Positions 20,451 to 32,103 of a DNA stretch of 64,000 nucleotides are shown piece after piece. The notes below the pieces were generated by a model. The model was not told where the DNA came from and searched no databases. It was given only the letters and a program-made list of their open reading frames with translations. This DNA is from Odiellus spinosus. Its lineage: Eukaryota > Arthropoda > Arachnida > Opiliones > Phalangiidae. Position numbers and translations under genes: made by a program. How positions within the stretch are numbered: the stretch's first letter is position 1; each line of letters begins with the position of its first letter. The stretch spans positions 7,008,200 through 7,072,199 of the forward strand of contig OY987232.1 in assembly GCA_963920705.1 (NCBI GenBank). Direction: 5' to 3'.

Positions 20451-21995
20451 TTTTGTTTCAGCGGACTGTAAACACCTCTGGCCATATATTACCACTCTTT
20501 TACGGCCAGAGTGTAATATATTTTTTTATGTTGGGGCTACCAATAAGGTATAAATGGGGGAGTGTAATATATTTTTTTATCATAGTCTCTTTCTTTGAAT
20601 CGGCAAACACTTTTTTATTTTTATTGCTACGCATATCTTTATGTCTTTTGGATCATGCAATTTTATTCCTTTTGGCTGTCATGATTTTGGTTCTGTATTA
20701 TCTTCTTGAGCTTTAAGTTTCATAAATAATCATTATCTTTTTTTTTGCGTTAAGTTTCATAATTGCATGATTTGTTTTCTTGAATTTTAAGTTTCATAAA
20801 TTGTAATCTTTTAGTTTTAGTATTTTAAGCAATCTAATACCGGTTGTGGTAATTTAGTCGTTTTTGGTGAGGCAAATGAACTCTTTTGCATGCTCAGTCT
20901 CTTTCTTTTGGTTGGCAAAGACTTTTTTATTTTTATTGCTACGCATGTCTTTACCATGTCTTTTGGAACATGCAATTATCATTCCAATCTCTATACGGCC
21001 CTATCTTGGTTTTTTTTTGCTTTTCATTTCTTTTTCTTAAGTATGGTATTATAAATATATTTACACATACCAACCAAAATACCGTTCACGTCGAGTGAAA
21101 AGGACCACTCGTGGTCCTTGTCTAAGACCGAAAAAGATCGATAGTGGCCCTTGTGTAAGACTCTACGATGAAATAGACGAATCAGAGTATCACTATTAAC
21201 GGGCGAATTGGTTGCTATAAATTTAGTAGAAATCGTATCGTTCGGGTCTCTAAATTTTTGCAACTACTTAGGCCCAGACTTAGGTCCATGATAACACGAA
21301 AAACAAATCCCTTTTTTGTTGTAGAGTCTTGCATTAACTCGAAAAAAACATTGCTCTAAATGGTCAAAAAGCAATGTCATTGGTAAAAACCAACTTTACA
21401 TAAAGGCAGTTCTGCTCGGGTGAGCTAGAAGCCTTAAATTGACTAGATCTCTTACTAGAGTTAAAACCTCACTAAATTGATACGAATACCATAAAAAGCC
21501 TTATATTGGAAAAACGTTAACTATCCAAGAAACCCACTTAGACCTTCTATCAAGCAAATACAGACGGCACAAAGATAAAAATTGCGCTCAAGAATTTGGT
21601 CTGCTGAACTCCTGGCCATGGATCTCTAATCTTTCATCGAATATTGCGAGGATCAAACAATTTACAAAAATTGTGGACGTCGCGGGATTAAAACTTTGGC
21701 GAGATGATCGGAGCTTTCGATGACGTTCTAAATTCGAACTCTCTGGGTTTCAAATAAAACTTGAGAATGACATCACTATCTTTGAAAAAGGTTTCATTCG
21801 AAACTGAATATTGAGGCCAAAATTATCTACAAGTGGAACTCGAGAAAAATATCTACAACTGCCATACTTTTAAAAATAATAAATACCAACTTTTGATGAA
21901 AAAAAAACATTTATTATATTTTTAATTTATATAATATACAATAAAAATTACACATTTCTTTGTAATATATTACAATTTTTCACAAAAAATAAAAT
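20451..21995. other. AT-rich stretch with no recognisable gene
   Basis: Follows the 3' end of Helentron-like copy A. It contains a partial internal duplication: a CTCTTTCTTT...TTTTTTATTTTTATTGCTACGCAT block near 20,588-20,634 recurs near 20,898-20,945. Open frames are short and show no motif. A TTTATT at 21,911-21,916 gives a minus-strand AATAAA that could serve the membrane-protein ORFs next to it. Confidence 0.4.
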
Positions 21996-22364
21996 TTATG
22001 ATTGTTCTTTTACTCGTGATAATTTTTGGATGTTTTGAAAGTAATAGTCCAGGCTCACATTATATAGTATTTCTCCGCATGACACAGGTATCAATACGAG
22101 CTTCTTTAGGACTTGGTAAATAAGTAGCGATAACCACAAGTATGGTGCAAAAATAACCAAAACACAGTACATGTCTCCTTGCAGAAGTCCAATTAGAAAA
22201 GCGATTGGCACAGTCAATGGGCTTATTAAAATCAAGAAAAAAGCCGCGAAATATTCCGCCGGTAACAACATCAGAAAAATCCAAATTATCAAAATTATCA
22301 AAATTGAAAAAAGCGGATAAGTTAGAATAATTTCGAACAGAGCTGAGAATATCGATTCCCACAT
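21996..22364 (-). CDS. small multi-pass membrane protein (paralogue of the 22,427 ORF)
   Basis: 122 residues from the ATG at 22,364. Hydrophobic segments at about residues 10-33, 38-60 and 65-88 suggest three or four membrane spans, then a polar tail. The segment SPLTVPIAF followed by a D and the tail CGEIL line up with TPIFVPIGF...D and CGRFL in the next ORF upstream, so the two are probably tandem duplicates. No family is recognised. A minus-strand AATAAA lies about 80 bp downstream. It may be a host gene or cargo of a mobile element. Confidence 0.45.
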   Translation of the reverse strand: MWESIFSALFEIILTYPLFSILIILIIWIFLMLLPAEYFAAFFLILISPLTVPIAFLIGLLQGDMYCVLVIFAPYLWLSLLIYQVLKKLVLIPVSCGEILYNVSLDYYFQNIQKLSRVKEQS

Positions 22365-22426
22365 GATGAAAAGTTCACGAGTAACTAAAATTCTATCATT
22401 AGAAAACTAAAATATTTATTTTAAAA

Positions 22427-22705
22427 TTAAAGGAAACGCCCACAGTAGTGGCATAATTTGTCTAAAGGTTCTCCCATTTTAATGTAGATGTAAAGGAGCG
22501 GCAAAAAACTGGTTATCAAATAAATTGGATCAGCAGAAAAGATTGACATAACAAAACCAATAGGAACGAAAATGGGGGTTAGCAACGTGACCCCAAACCC
22601 AATAGCAAATCGTCGAGTATACGAATCATTGTATTTCCATCTTTTAAAATAATTATATTGACAATAACATTTAATAACAATTTTTTCTGGCGTTTTTCTT
22701 GACAT
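22427..22705 (-). CDS. small membrane protein with C-terminal CxxC (paralogue of the 21,996 ORF)
   Basis: 92 residues from the ATG at 22,705. A basic, Cys-containing N-terminus (about 30 residues) is followed by two hydrophobic spans (about 34-55 and 58-78) and the tail LCHYCGRFL. The arrangement and spacing match the neighbouring 122-residue ORF 62 bp downstream on the same strand. No known family is recognised. Two open, similar, same-strand frames in an otherwise repeat-filled region favour real coding sequence. Confidence 0.45.
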   Translation of the reverse strand: MSRKTPEKIVIKCYCQYNYFKRWKYNDSYTRRFAIGFGVTLLTPIFVPIGFVMSIFSADPIYLITSFLPLLYIYIKMGEPLDKLCHYCGRFL

Positions 22706-23212
22706 GATGATCTTGAATAAGTGATTATAAATTATGAGCCTTGTTAATATATGTCAATATATTCTTCAATAATCCTCAGAACAATGATATAAAACCCCCT
22801 TATTTTCTATTGGTTATTCAGATATAGAGACCAACAAATATCCAAATAAAAATAATAACAATTTTAATTCGTGACACCACCACTTTAAAAAACTTTTCGA
22901 GTGAAAGTGGTTTTCGTGAAAGACCACGCGCGAAACCTTTGTATAACGAGAAGGGAGAACCTCGCTAGTACGAAGAGAGCCAAGCCGTTTTAGGCTCCCG
23001 CGTACCAAAGCCCTCCGGCGCGAGCGGAAAATTTTTTGCTAACAAGTTGGGGGTGCCAAAAACAAGTTCTCTCAAGTCCTGGGAGGGGCTCTAGCGAGCT
23101 GGGGCTGGAAAGGGGGTCAAAGTTTTCGTTATTTCCGGGGTACTTTACTACTTACGTTGTATAAAAGATTCAAATAAAAATGGTTTCCCTCTTCACACGA
23201 CTGCGGAAGAAT
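22706..23212. other. no gene seen; GC-rich patch
   Basis: Intergenic. Bases 22,900-23,110 are richer in G and C than the surroundings, but I see no motif that identifies them. Confidence 0.3.
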
Positions 23213-23666
23213 ATTTTGAAACTCTTTAAATCGACTACCTAATACGAACGTGAGTCTCGTTCAATCCTTTAGTGAACAAATGAAAAATTAGTAAAATTAA
23301 CTTCAACGAAAGATGTACAGGCAGGCAACGTTTATATTTGAATCCGAACTTACAGGGAACAAGTGTTTTTAATTATTTATTACATATAATATCAAAAGTC
23401 ACTTTATTATATAAAAGTCTTTAAAGGCCCGTAGATTAAAACTATCAGCAAAGGACCAGTTTTACGTCATAGCCCTGTAACGGTTTTTCTAGAATTCCTG
23501 ATAAGGGATGTCCCAAATCAAAGTAATTCAACTTGTCCACCGAACACAAAGAAATAATAGTTTTATCGTCGAGTACGATAACGAAAGGGTAGGGTCGTTG
23601 CTAGTCTAAGATTTAAGAATTAACCCAATGTATCGATTAAACGAAACTGACATCGTATTTAAAATG

Positions 23667-24442
23667 AACAATAGTAACAACGTTTCGAAGCAATCACTTC
23701 ATCATCAGGTCACAATCTAAATTTTACAATCATTTTGCATTGTATTTAATACCATTATTAAAAAACATATATTTAAAATCTATATATTTTTTAAAAAACA
23801 ATTACCCTATACATATCCTTTTTTATTTATACACGCAATCTTATTTAAAAAACTGGTTCCCACATTTTGACCGTCCTTTTAATTTTTCCCCCTTTCACCC
23901 CCTAACTCCTTTCCCCTCTCTTCTCCCCAACTCTCCCCCGATTTATTTCTTTTTTTTCTCTTCGCCAACAACCTTTAATCTTTAGCCCTAATTCCGTGTT
24001 CATATCCCCACTTTTCTCTATTTCTAAACTTTCTTTTATTTTTCTCTTCCAATAATCTTTCTCTACCTTTATTACCTTCATACTTTCCCAATCTATTTGA
24101 TGTTTTTTAGCATTTGCGTGCACAGCTACAGCATTCTTCCCATCCCATTTTTTCACTGCATATTTATGTTCTTTCCCCCTCTCTTTTATCGTCCGTTTCG
24201 TTTCACCTATATATTTACTTTTACATTATTATTATTAATAATGGTATTAAATACAATGCAAAATGATTGTAAAATTTAGATTGTCACCTGATGATGAAGT
24301 GATTGCTTCGAAACGTTGTCATTAAAAGAATTTTTTAAAATTTAAATAAAAGAGTTTGCAGAGTATCCTTGTTGAAAGTGAAAAAAGTAAAATTAATGTT
24401 TTCCTGCAAGAAAAATAAAAATTATAAAATAACAATAGTAAC
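23667..24442. mobile_element. Penelope-like foldback insertion with hammerhead-like ends
   Basis: The 12-bp repeat AACAATAGTAAC at 23,667-23,678 and 24,431-24,442 flanks the insert. The second copy of the host repeat (49,760-49,772) has this 12-mer once, uninterrupted, so it is a target-site duplication. Inverted arms of about 80 bp occupy 23,680-23,759 and 24,235-24,316. Each contains CTGATGA, a GAAG...CTTC stem and GAAAC (plus strand 24,288-24,314), the layout of a hammerhead ribozyme core as known from Penelope-like elements. A-rich sequence precedes the right repeat. No reverse transcriptase is left. Confidence 0.55.
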
Positions 24443-25589
24443 TTTTATTTTCGTCACTTACAATGATGTCCGAAAAAATTAGTTTCTTTAATGACGCTTA
24501 GTTCGTGATTATTTATGACGATCTGGCGAGACGAAGTTAATTGTAGATTATACCTTACGCGAGAACTCAAACTGTCACGCAGCACAATGGTCGAGGCACA
24601 CAATACCGACGAATCCGAAACACGAACTAATCCCGTCAAAGGTCAAGGCAGTAACTCCCTTATCTCCCGTCCGAACGTGTTCTTTTAAGGGGACTTAAAA
24701 AACGAATGGACTGGCTTTTCGGCGTCGGGGATAAAAAACATCTAGAGTCATTTTATCACGTGACTCGGGATTTTGGCGGGAAATAGATCAAGCAGACGAT
24801 GCGATATAGTAATATAGGAATATCGGCATTCAGGACAGTGCCGCGGTTCTGGGTAAGCCTAAAACCGTGACAGCCCATCAATTAAAATTAGATAAAAATG
24901 TAATCACCCCTGTGTGTCTCGAGTGATTTGGATTCTTCCACGATATTTTGAGTCGGGAGAGAGGCACGGGATTTTGGCGGGCTTCTCTTCCAACTCGGCG
25001 GAATTTCTCTTCCAGAGTGGCACTTCCTCCGTTCACTATTTACACGGCGACTGCGGCCGTTAGAGTGTCTCGAATCGGAATCTGCCGCTACATTTACCCG
25101 GACCTTTCCTGATAGTATTAAGCTATTGGCGTTGATAACTTTTATGGAATGAAATGAAAGACTTTTGATATTATATATTTTTCTACCTTTTAATCCCGAA
25201 GATACGCGACAAACCCTATGGCTGTATTTCCAATTCTTCGTCGTCAATGCAATGGATGAAAGGGTTGAGAATGAGATAGAAGAGTAGTCGAGGGTAGCGA
25301 TCCAATTATTTCAAGCCCACTCGCTCCTTTGATTAATTTTCAAGATGCTAGAATTGTTTACTCAACTAGGATATAGTTGAATCGTAAAAGAGTAATTTGA
25401 CTTGGAAAAGAATTAAAAAAGCGGAAGATTATCGGAATTTAAAATAATTTGTTTTAGGTTAACATTCTTAGATCATTTAACCGGATTTAATTATGACTTA
25501 ATTAATTTATTAGTTATTTATCAATGTAATTAAAACGTGTTTTAACTTTTAAACTTTAATTTAACAGATCAAATCTTAATTTAGAGGAT

Positions 25590-25775
25590 TAGACAAGGAT
25601 TAAAAAGATTAGAACAGGATTAAAATTTTTAAAACTTGGATTAATAAAAAGATTCAAACTGTGAATAAAAATATTAAAACTGGGATTATTAATATTAAAA
25701 CTGGGTTTTAAAATATTCAAAGTGGGATTAAAAAGATTCAAACTGGGATTAAAATGATTAGTCTGTACACCGATT
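25590..25775. repeat. degenerate 20-21 bp tandem repeat (AAACTGGGATTAAAA)
   Basis: About eight imperfect copies of an AT-rich unit around AAACTGGGATTAAAAATATT. A more regular version stands at the homologous place in the third family-F copy (60,119-60,303). Confidence 0.75.
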
Positions 25776-26491
25776 ACACTGTCCCCTCGAGATTAAATCG
25801 TCGTTAAATAGATTAAATATAAAACAATGAATCGTGAAAAAATCTAATCAATCCTTAATTTTCCATCTAATTTATTAAGTTTCGTGATTAATAAATGCAC
25901 AAATTAGTTAAAAATTTAAATCTCTACTGACAAAAATAAAAGAAATCTCGCTGATATTTCACTTTTAAAATGATAATTTAATTTGCTTATATTTGCGTAC
26001 GTTGCGGAAAGGAAAATTTCATCCAAATCCTCGATTATATTGAATTTAAGTTACTACCGGTTTTGAACAAGTAAATAAGGTTCGGGAAATTCACGCGTCA
26101 AATAATTCATCATGGCTCGAAATTACTCTTTCTTATTTAAAGGGGTACTGAAGTGCGATGTTAGATTTGACTCCAAATAAATGTGATTAAAGTAGAGCTC
26201 GGAATCGGATATCCAGTATCTTCTGCTATTCGTATATTTTCAGATATTTTTTTATTCGGATAAATTGTTTGTAAATAAGACAATAAAATTTGTATATTCG
26301 AATAGTTGTTTACCAGAAGATAAGCGTTTGGCGCTTAATCTACGAACAAATTATTCATTTTCACACGTATAACGATGGATAAGAAAATTCGCGTTTCCAA
26401 AATTAGCCGAAAATAAGAAAAAAAATTCAAATTGACTTTTAATACGAAGAATAGAAATAAAACGACGAAACTATGATTTTAAATCATCTTT

Positions 26492-28268
26492 TTACCTCCC
26501 CTACTGAACTTTAGATCATGGGGAGGTTTTACAGTGGTCGTATCTGTGTGGGTGTCTGTCTGTGTGTCAGACAAACAGTGGGTATGGGTGTGTGTGTGTG
26601 GGTGTCAGTGCTCGTGAGTATGAGTCTGCAACGTACAATTGAGTGCCTGGTACGAATGTTAAGATGGGATCGTATCGAGCTAGCTTTGTAATCTGGGTGA
26701 CATCAAGTGGAAGGCAGTGGCGGCGATCCTGGAGGGGCTGCCCCTAACATTATTTTATTCTTTGGTCGCGAGACTATAGGAGTAAGGATTAAAAAAATCA
26801 AGAGAAAAAGTCCTATTAGATTTGAATAGACCTAAAGCGAAAACATTCCTTGAAAACGATGAGAAAGTTGACGTAAATAGGTCTGACAGTCTGACTCAAG
26901 GTGAAAGCTCGTCTCATTCTCCATGGGAATTTTCGTTACCCATCTCGGAGTTCCCACGTTTAGATATAGCTATACTCTCTTAAACACTAAATAGTGAAAT
27001 CACAACTACATACATGGAAAAATTGTTTCCTGATTTATTCTATAAATATTGTAAAGAAACCAAACAGCCTAGCCGGATAAGATGGTGAAAATTGCCTTTG
27101 AATCGAGATGCCCAAAACCCTCCAAAAAATATATTTTGTGTTTTTTCGGCTTTTGACGATATCTAGGCCAAATTATCACCAAATCTAATATTTTTTAATT
27201 AAAGGTCTCTCAAAGCCCTAGTTGGTGGTCTTTAAAAAAAATCACACTCAAAAGCTTATTCTTTACTACCGAAAAAAATATATAATGTATATTTTGGGTA
27301 AAAGTTGAACCCTGAATTTTTTCAGATTTTTAAAATTTGTGGAACAAAGTCAAAAAAATTAAAAATCGCATTTTAAATACGAGACGGGCATACATCATAT
27401 CATTTATTCATAGAAAGGCGAGTTTTCAAGCGCCAAACTTTTTATTATTTTCAAATTTTAAAACGCTTGTAAAAAATTTGCTTTGAGCGTGATTTGTTTT
27501 TAATAACCTCCTACTAGGGCTTCGAGAGACCTTTAATTCAAAAAGATATATTAGAATGGTGATAATTTCGAGATAATTTGGCCAAGATATCGTCAAAAAC
27601 CGAAAAAACACAAAACAGTTTTACTAATCATGCTGACTAGTATGGGACTATTTATTTCGTCTCGCTTCATTCAATGGCAATTTTCAGTGTCTTATCCGGC
27701 TAGGTCCTTTGCTTGGAGCCTCGGGCCCCCAGGCCTATTTATTGCGATCGCCGCCGCTGGCACTGGAAGGGCTTCTTCACGATTATTATTCTGTATTGAT
27801 GCTTTAGAATTTACATTTTTTTGTTACATATTGTAGCATCTTTCAAAAGCCCTCACTGCATGTGCAAAAAGCATGTGCGCAATGAGGGTAAGTAGTTTAA
27901 ACGTTACCAATTATGTCGTTAGTGCAGAGGGTTACATTGCCCATGTAGCAAAAAACCGTGTTTTACACGTTTTGAATAGAATCACAAAAATACTGATTTC
28001 CACGTGCAAATTACGCCTACTATGTCACCTCAAAACACGGACTTTTACACGTCTGCTTACAGTTAGAATCACGTAATTTTCACTTAAAATTGACACCAAA
28101 TATGAACCATGGTTTCACGTTTTTTTACTGTTGGTTTTTCATGTAATACTCACGTGATTTATACGTGGTTATAACCACGTGTTATTGGGGTCCCTTTTCC
28201 ATGTTCTACACCACTCCCCCTAATTGTAGGCTTCCTTACCTATTTTTCTCCTACTATCCTGGCTTTTT
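26492..28268 (+). mobile_element. Helentron-like repeat, diverged 5' part (copy E)
   Basis: Opens with the family hairpin (ACCTCCCC at 26,494, mutated loop) and a TG-rich microsatellite (26,536-26,620), then diverges. No 3' terminus is found before the next copy starts at 28,269, so it is truncated or nested. It contains the MITE at 27,068-27,704. At 27,930-28,190 several CACGTG-type hexamers cluster. Confidence 0.5.
27068..27704. mobile_element. MITE/foldback element with about 29-bp terminal inverted repeats
   Basis: CCTAGCCGGATAAGATGGTG at the left is mirrored by GTGTCTTATCCGGCTAGG at the right. Further inverted similarity (the GACGATATC...GGCCAAATTATC blocks) continues inward, so the 637-bp unit can fold into a long imperfect hairpin. 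No coding sequence. A clear target duplication was not identified. Confidence 0.7.
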
Positions 28269-29408
28269 ACCTCCCCGACTGAACTTTAGTTCAGGGGGAG
28301 GTTTTACACTGGTCGTGTCTGTGTGTCACTACCGGCGTAAACCGGATGTCACGTGACATAGGTCGTGGAGCAAAAAGTCTAGAGACGTAATCATGCCAGC
28401 TTATCGTTCAATTCCGTTTAACGGGAATTACCTCCTTTAAGCATGGCTGCCACATTGAGTTTCAGGTGTCGTGCAATTATATACAACAGGACGTCTCCCA
28501 TTGGATATCATCGCCTTCCACCATCCACTTTACGGTCAAACCTCGATGCTGGACAGTTGAAGGCGATTATATACGCAATGGGACGTCTCCAACTGTTATA
28601 ATCACCTCCGACCATCCCCACAGCAAGGTCCAACCTCCAGTGTCCGATCTCAGCGGGCCATATTAGCGAGGCGTCCCTCACTAATACGATCCACATCAGC
28701 CTTCCACTCTCCAAACATCGCCCCACCTACGGTTAAATTAGCTTTGCATACCAAGTGCCTAGAGATCAAGAATCAGCAAGACATTGGAGGGGGTTTTCCT
28801 CCCAACTTCATGGCCACATCGCTCGATTAATAAAGGATTTCGAACGGTTTATATACTACCTTTTTGGAGGGAATGCAAATGAGCCTTATGGTGTGATATC
28901 GTTTAGGGAAATGAAACGCGACATTAATTTATATTATAATTAAAAATATCAAAATGGTTAAACTTAATCTAATTAATAATTCGTTGAAAAATCAATTTAA
29001 AATTCGAGATAGTTTAGAAGATATTTAAGAAATTGACCAAAAATTTAAAGAAATGTGACCGTTTACTACCAGCTTGAGTTTGCAGAACCCGCTAATCTGT
29101 TTTCCATATATCAATTAGTCCAAAAAGCAAAGATATAACGGGCAGTAAAGGCTTAGTCTTGCTGCAAACTTGGGGTGGATTGAAGAATCTACATAAAGGT
29201 GCGTTTACACGGGCATCCAAGATAGAAACGACATAAGAATTAAACCTGAGGCGCATTGATACAAAATGTTAAAACTCTTAAGAAATATGATAGTCGTGAA
29301 AACTCTCCTTGAACAGAAGTACAGTAGGTTTCCCGTGTTTAAAAAACAACAATTTTGAATAAAAAGTGGATATCTGATGTTTAAAAAAATAGGCTTCAGT
29401 TTCTCCGC

Positions 29409-29415
29409 TATAAAA
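29409..29415 (+). promoter_or_regulatory. TATA box of captured gene copy 1
   Basis: TATAAAA lies 136 bp before the ATG at 29,551. It is conserved at 30,313-30,319 in copy 2 and in the diverged copies near 58,526 and 62,039. Confidence 0.45.
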
Positions 29416-29550
29416 CCAAGAAACATTTCCGATAATTTTCATAAGCAAAAGTAGCCGTGAACAGTGAACTTCGTTAGCAGAGACGAGACGAAACCAGATC
29501 AGACGAAAGAACGCTATAATAACTTTAGTGAGATAATCAACCAGCGCAGA

Positions 29551-30000
29551 ATGTCATCACCATTTGAAGTCAACAGAGCAAGGACACGGCTTTCATTTAT
29601 CACAAGAAAGAGACGACCTGGCTACGAAGAATTGACACATACAAGCAGTGAGTGTTTTCGGACTCGACTTATGAGAAACCTACAGTCAGTAAAAGTTCGA
29701 CAGTTCTTCATAAAGCTTCGTTATTCTAAACATAAAAGAAGCTATTCAAGTATAAATATTAACGGTATGGAAATTAGTCTACATTCAGTCTTTAAGATAT
29801 TTTTTTTATCATAGGAGTGGAAACTAACGTCTTGTCAGCCGGTTTGGAAAATAACCTCTCGACCAGCTCCATCCTTGGATTCTTCCCATGACTGGGATCT
29901 CTCGTATGAAGATAATATCATTAATGGTCGTCAAACAAGAACTTCAGACGAAAACTGTACCGAAAGTAATTGCCAATCAACTACCGACAATGGGCTGTGA
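29551..30000 (+). CDS. captured small two-exon gene, copy 1 (join 29551-29688, 29839-30000)
   Basis: Exon 1 encodes 46 residues (MSSPFEVNRARTRLSF..., basic, with RKRRP). The donor GTAAAA at 29,689 and the acceptor TTGTCAG ending at 29,838 define a 150-bp phase-0 intron. Exon 2 encodes 53 residues, acidic and Asp/Asn/Ser-rich (NDWDLSY-like core), ending in TGA at 30,000. Total 99 residues. The same splice sites, frame and stop are kept in copy 2, while coding differences are mostly single substitutions. AATAAA at 30,199 would end the transcript. I do not recognise the protein. A TATA box, intron and poly(A) signal inside a rolling-circle element suggest capture of a host gene. Confidence 0.5.
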
Positions 30001-30482
30001 ATGGAACATTAAGACTATAATATTTTCTGGTTTTTCCAAGAGGAACTTGCTACCATATCTTCGACGTTTTAATTCCTTGTCTTCCTTGCCATCCCAGACT
30101 AAATCCTTCGTCTTTATCAAAGATAATCACACAGTACAGCCTATGCTCAAGTGTTAATTTATATTACAAGAATTTGTATTTTACATATTTACTTTGAAAA
30201 TAAAAAGTTCATTTGGTGTGTCTATTAAGAAATCTACGCCATACTGCATATAATTATAATTATATGAGTTGAATTATATATGTTGAAAAAAAATAGGCTT
30301 CAGTTTCTCCGCTATAAAACCAAGAAACATTTCCGATAATTTTCATAAGCAAAAGTAGCCGTGTACAGTGAACTTCGTTATCAGACACGGAGACGAGACG
30401 AGACGAGACGAACCGAGCCGAGCCGAGACGAGACGAAAGAACGCTATATAATAACTTTAGTGAGATAATCAACCAGCGCAGA

Positions 30483-30931
30483 ATGTCATCACCATTTGAA
30501 GTCAATAGAGCAAAGACACGGCTTTCATTTATCACAAGAAAGAGACGACCTGACTACGAAGAATTGACACATGCAAGCAGTGAGTGTTTTCGGACTCGAC
30601 TTATGAGATACCTACAGTCAGTAAAAATTCGACAGTTCTTCATAAAGCCTCGTTATTCTAAACATAAAAGGAGCTATTCAAGTATAAATATTAACGGTAT
30701 GGAAATTAGTCTACATTCAGTCTTTAAGATATTTTTTTATCATAGGAGTGGAAACTAACGTCTTGTCAGCCGGTTTGGAAAATAACCTCTCGACCAGCTC
30801 CATCCTTGGATTCTTCCAATGACTGGGATCTCTCGTATGATGATAATATCAGTAATGGTCGTCAAACAAGAAATCCAGACAAAAACTGTACCGAAAGTAA
30901 TTGCCAATCATCTACCGACAATGGGTTGTGA
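30483..30931 (+). CDS. captured small two-exon gene, copy 2 (join 30483-30620, 30770-30931)
   Basis: Same 99-residue plan as the copy 900 bp upstream: exon 1 ends at the donor GTAAAA (30,621), exon 2 starts after TTGTCAG at 30,770 and stops at TGA 30,929-30,931. Several residues differ from copy 1 (for example Gly to Asp after RKRRP, and His to Asn in the exon-2 core), with no stop or frameshift. Unidentified family. Confidence 0.5.
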
Positions 30932-31357
30932 ATGGAACATTCAGTCTATAATATTTTCTGGTTTGTCCAAGAGGAACTTGCTACCATATCTTCGACGCTT
31001 TAATTCCTTGTCTTCCTTGCCATCCCAGACTAAATCCTTCTTCTTTATCAAAGATAATCACACAGTACAGCCTAGCTCAAGTGTTAATTTATATTACACG
31101 AATTTGTATTTTACATATAATTATAGTTAACGCAGGACATATCCTTTGGTCTGTCTATTAAAAAGTCTACGACCTGCCGCATATAATTATGGGTAATGCA
31201 GCACACTCTTTTGCATTTTCTGAATCCTTGAGGTTAAGGGAAAATATTTATACTCCGTAACGTGGATGGGAAATAAAGAAGTGTGAATCAAATGCACGCT
31301 GTTTCTTCTACTCTTCCAATACTCTACCTTACTTTTCATCTTTTATTTTAGGTTAGG

Positions 31358-31800
31358 TTATGTTACCTTAAGGTCGGGGTCGGGGAGGTTATATTTCCCA
31401 ACTTGTTTCTTTCTATATTCTTTATTTAGAGACTCCTCGGTGTCTGTTCTCTCTCCGACATCAGAATTGAGTTCAAAAATCTTAGATTTTTCTTCAGCGC
31501 TTTTGTAATTATCTAAAAATAACCACTTAAGTATTAGTACAAATTGGCTCAATATACACATATAAATTATGTATGTACCACATTCAGAGACTATTCTTCG
31601 TACTAGGTACAATTTACAGGTGCTTTCTTTTGGCGATTCTCCATTAATTATGGCTTTAACTACACGGTCGTTGGATTTAAATGGTGGCCAGAAACTTTCA
31701 ATTTTCATTTCATTAAGCCATTTCTCTTGAATTCTCTCTCTCCACTCTCATTGATATCATCAAATTCGACTACTTTGAACTTATCGTCTCCATAAAATGA
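31358..31800 (-). pseudogene. companion ORF of a TNP2-like transposon, truncated by Helentron-like insertion
   Basis: An open frame from about 31,800 reads KVVEFDDINESG, then EKWLNEM, WPPFKS and KAI. After an intron (donor GTACAT following GAATGTG, acceptor TTTTTAG before ATAATTAC, roughly 31,519-31,586) come YKSAEEKSKIFELNSD and KEYRKKQ. This order (EF...W...WPP...KAI...Y-x-x-AE-x-K...SD) is that of the second ORF often found with this transposase family in arthropods. The last 14 residues derive from the inserted 3' end of Helentron-like copy B, so the natural C-terminus is missing. Confidence 0.55.
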
Positions 31801-32103
31801 AAAGTTTAATAGAATAATATTATAAAATTGCGTAATTTCATACTAATTTATATGTCATTTGCATGCAAGAGCGGAACGGTTATAGCACTTATGGGATTAT
31901 TTTTAGATATGGGTAAATAAAAACATTTTTTAACAATCATACTAGCAGGCCAAGCCTGTAGCTTTGACAAATGCGAAACCTTTTTGATTCCAATATTTGT
32001 TGATGGACAAGAGTATGTATAAGCTTCGCCACTATTTATACCTAGCTATTAAAAATATTTCTTTGCCGGGTCGGACTTCTACAATATTTTCAATTAAAAC
32101 GGT
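31801..32103. other. spacer between companion ORF and transposase
   Basis: About 300 bp of AT-rich sequence; no coding motif or promoter is recognised. Confidence 0.25.

Larger units (their letters stand above)
23213..26490 (+). repeat. interspersed repeat family F, copy 1 (carries a Penelope-like insertion)
   Basis: The same sequence, lacking the insertion at 23,679-24,430, occurs at 49,336-50,443 and continues at 59,670-60,899, where a Helentron-like element has split it. The family has no recognised coding capacity. It contains AT-rich tandem repeats at 25,590-25,775. The boundaries are approximate: the left edge is where similarity to the second copy begins, the right edge is where a Helentron-like 5' end begins. 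Confidence 0.65.
28267..31406 (+). mobile_element. Helentron-like (HINE) repeat, copy B, carrying two copies of a captured gene
   Basis: The 5' hairpin begins at 28,269. The 3' end GGTCGGGGAGGT...CCCAACTTGT stops at 31,406, immediately inside the reading frame of a TNP2-transposon companion ORF, which marks an insertion. Between them, a 0.9-kb segment is tandemly duplicated (29,387-30,288 and 30,290-31,190), each unit holding a TATA box, a two-exon gene and a poly(A) signal. TTAGG-like sequence precedes the 3' end. Confidence 0.65.
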
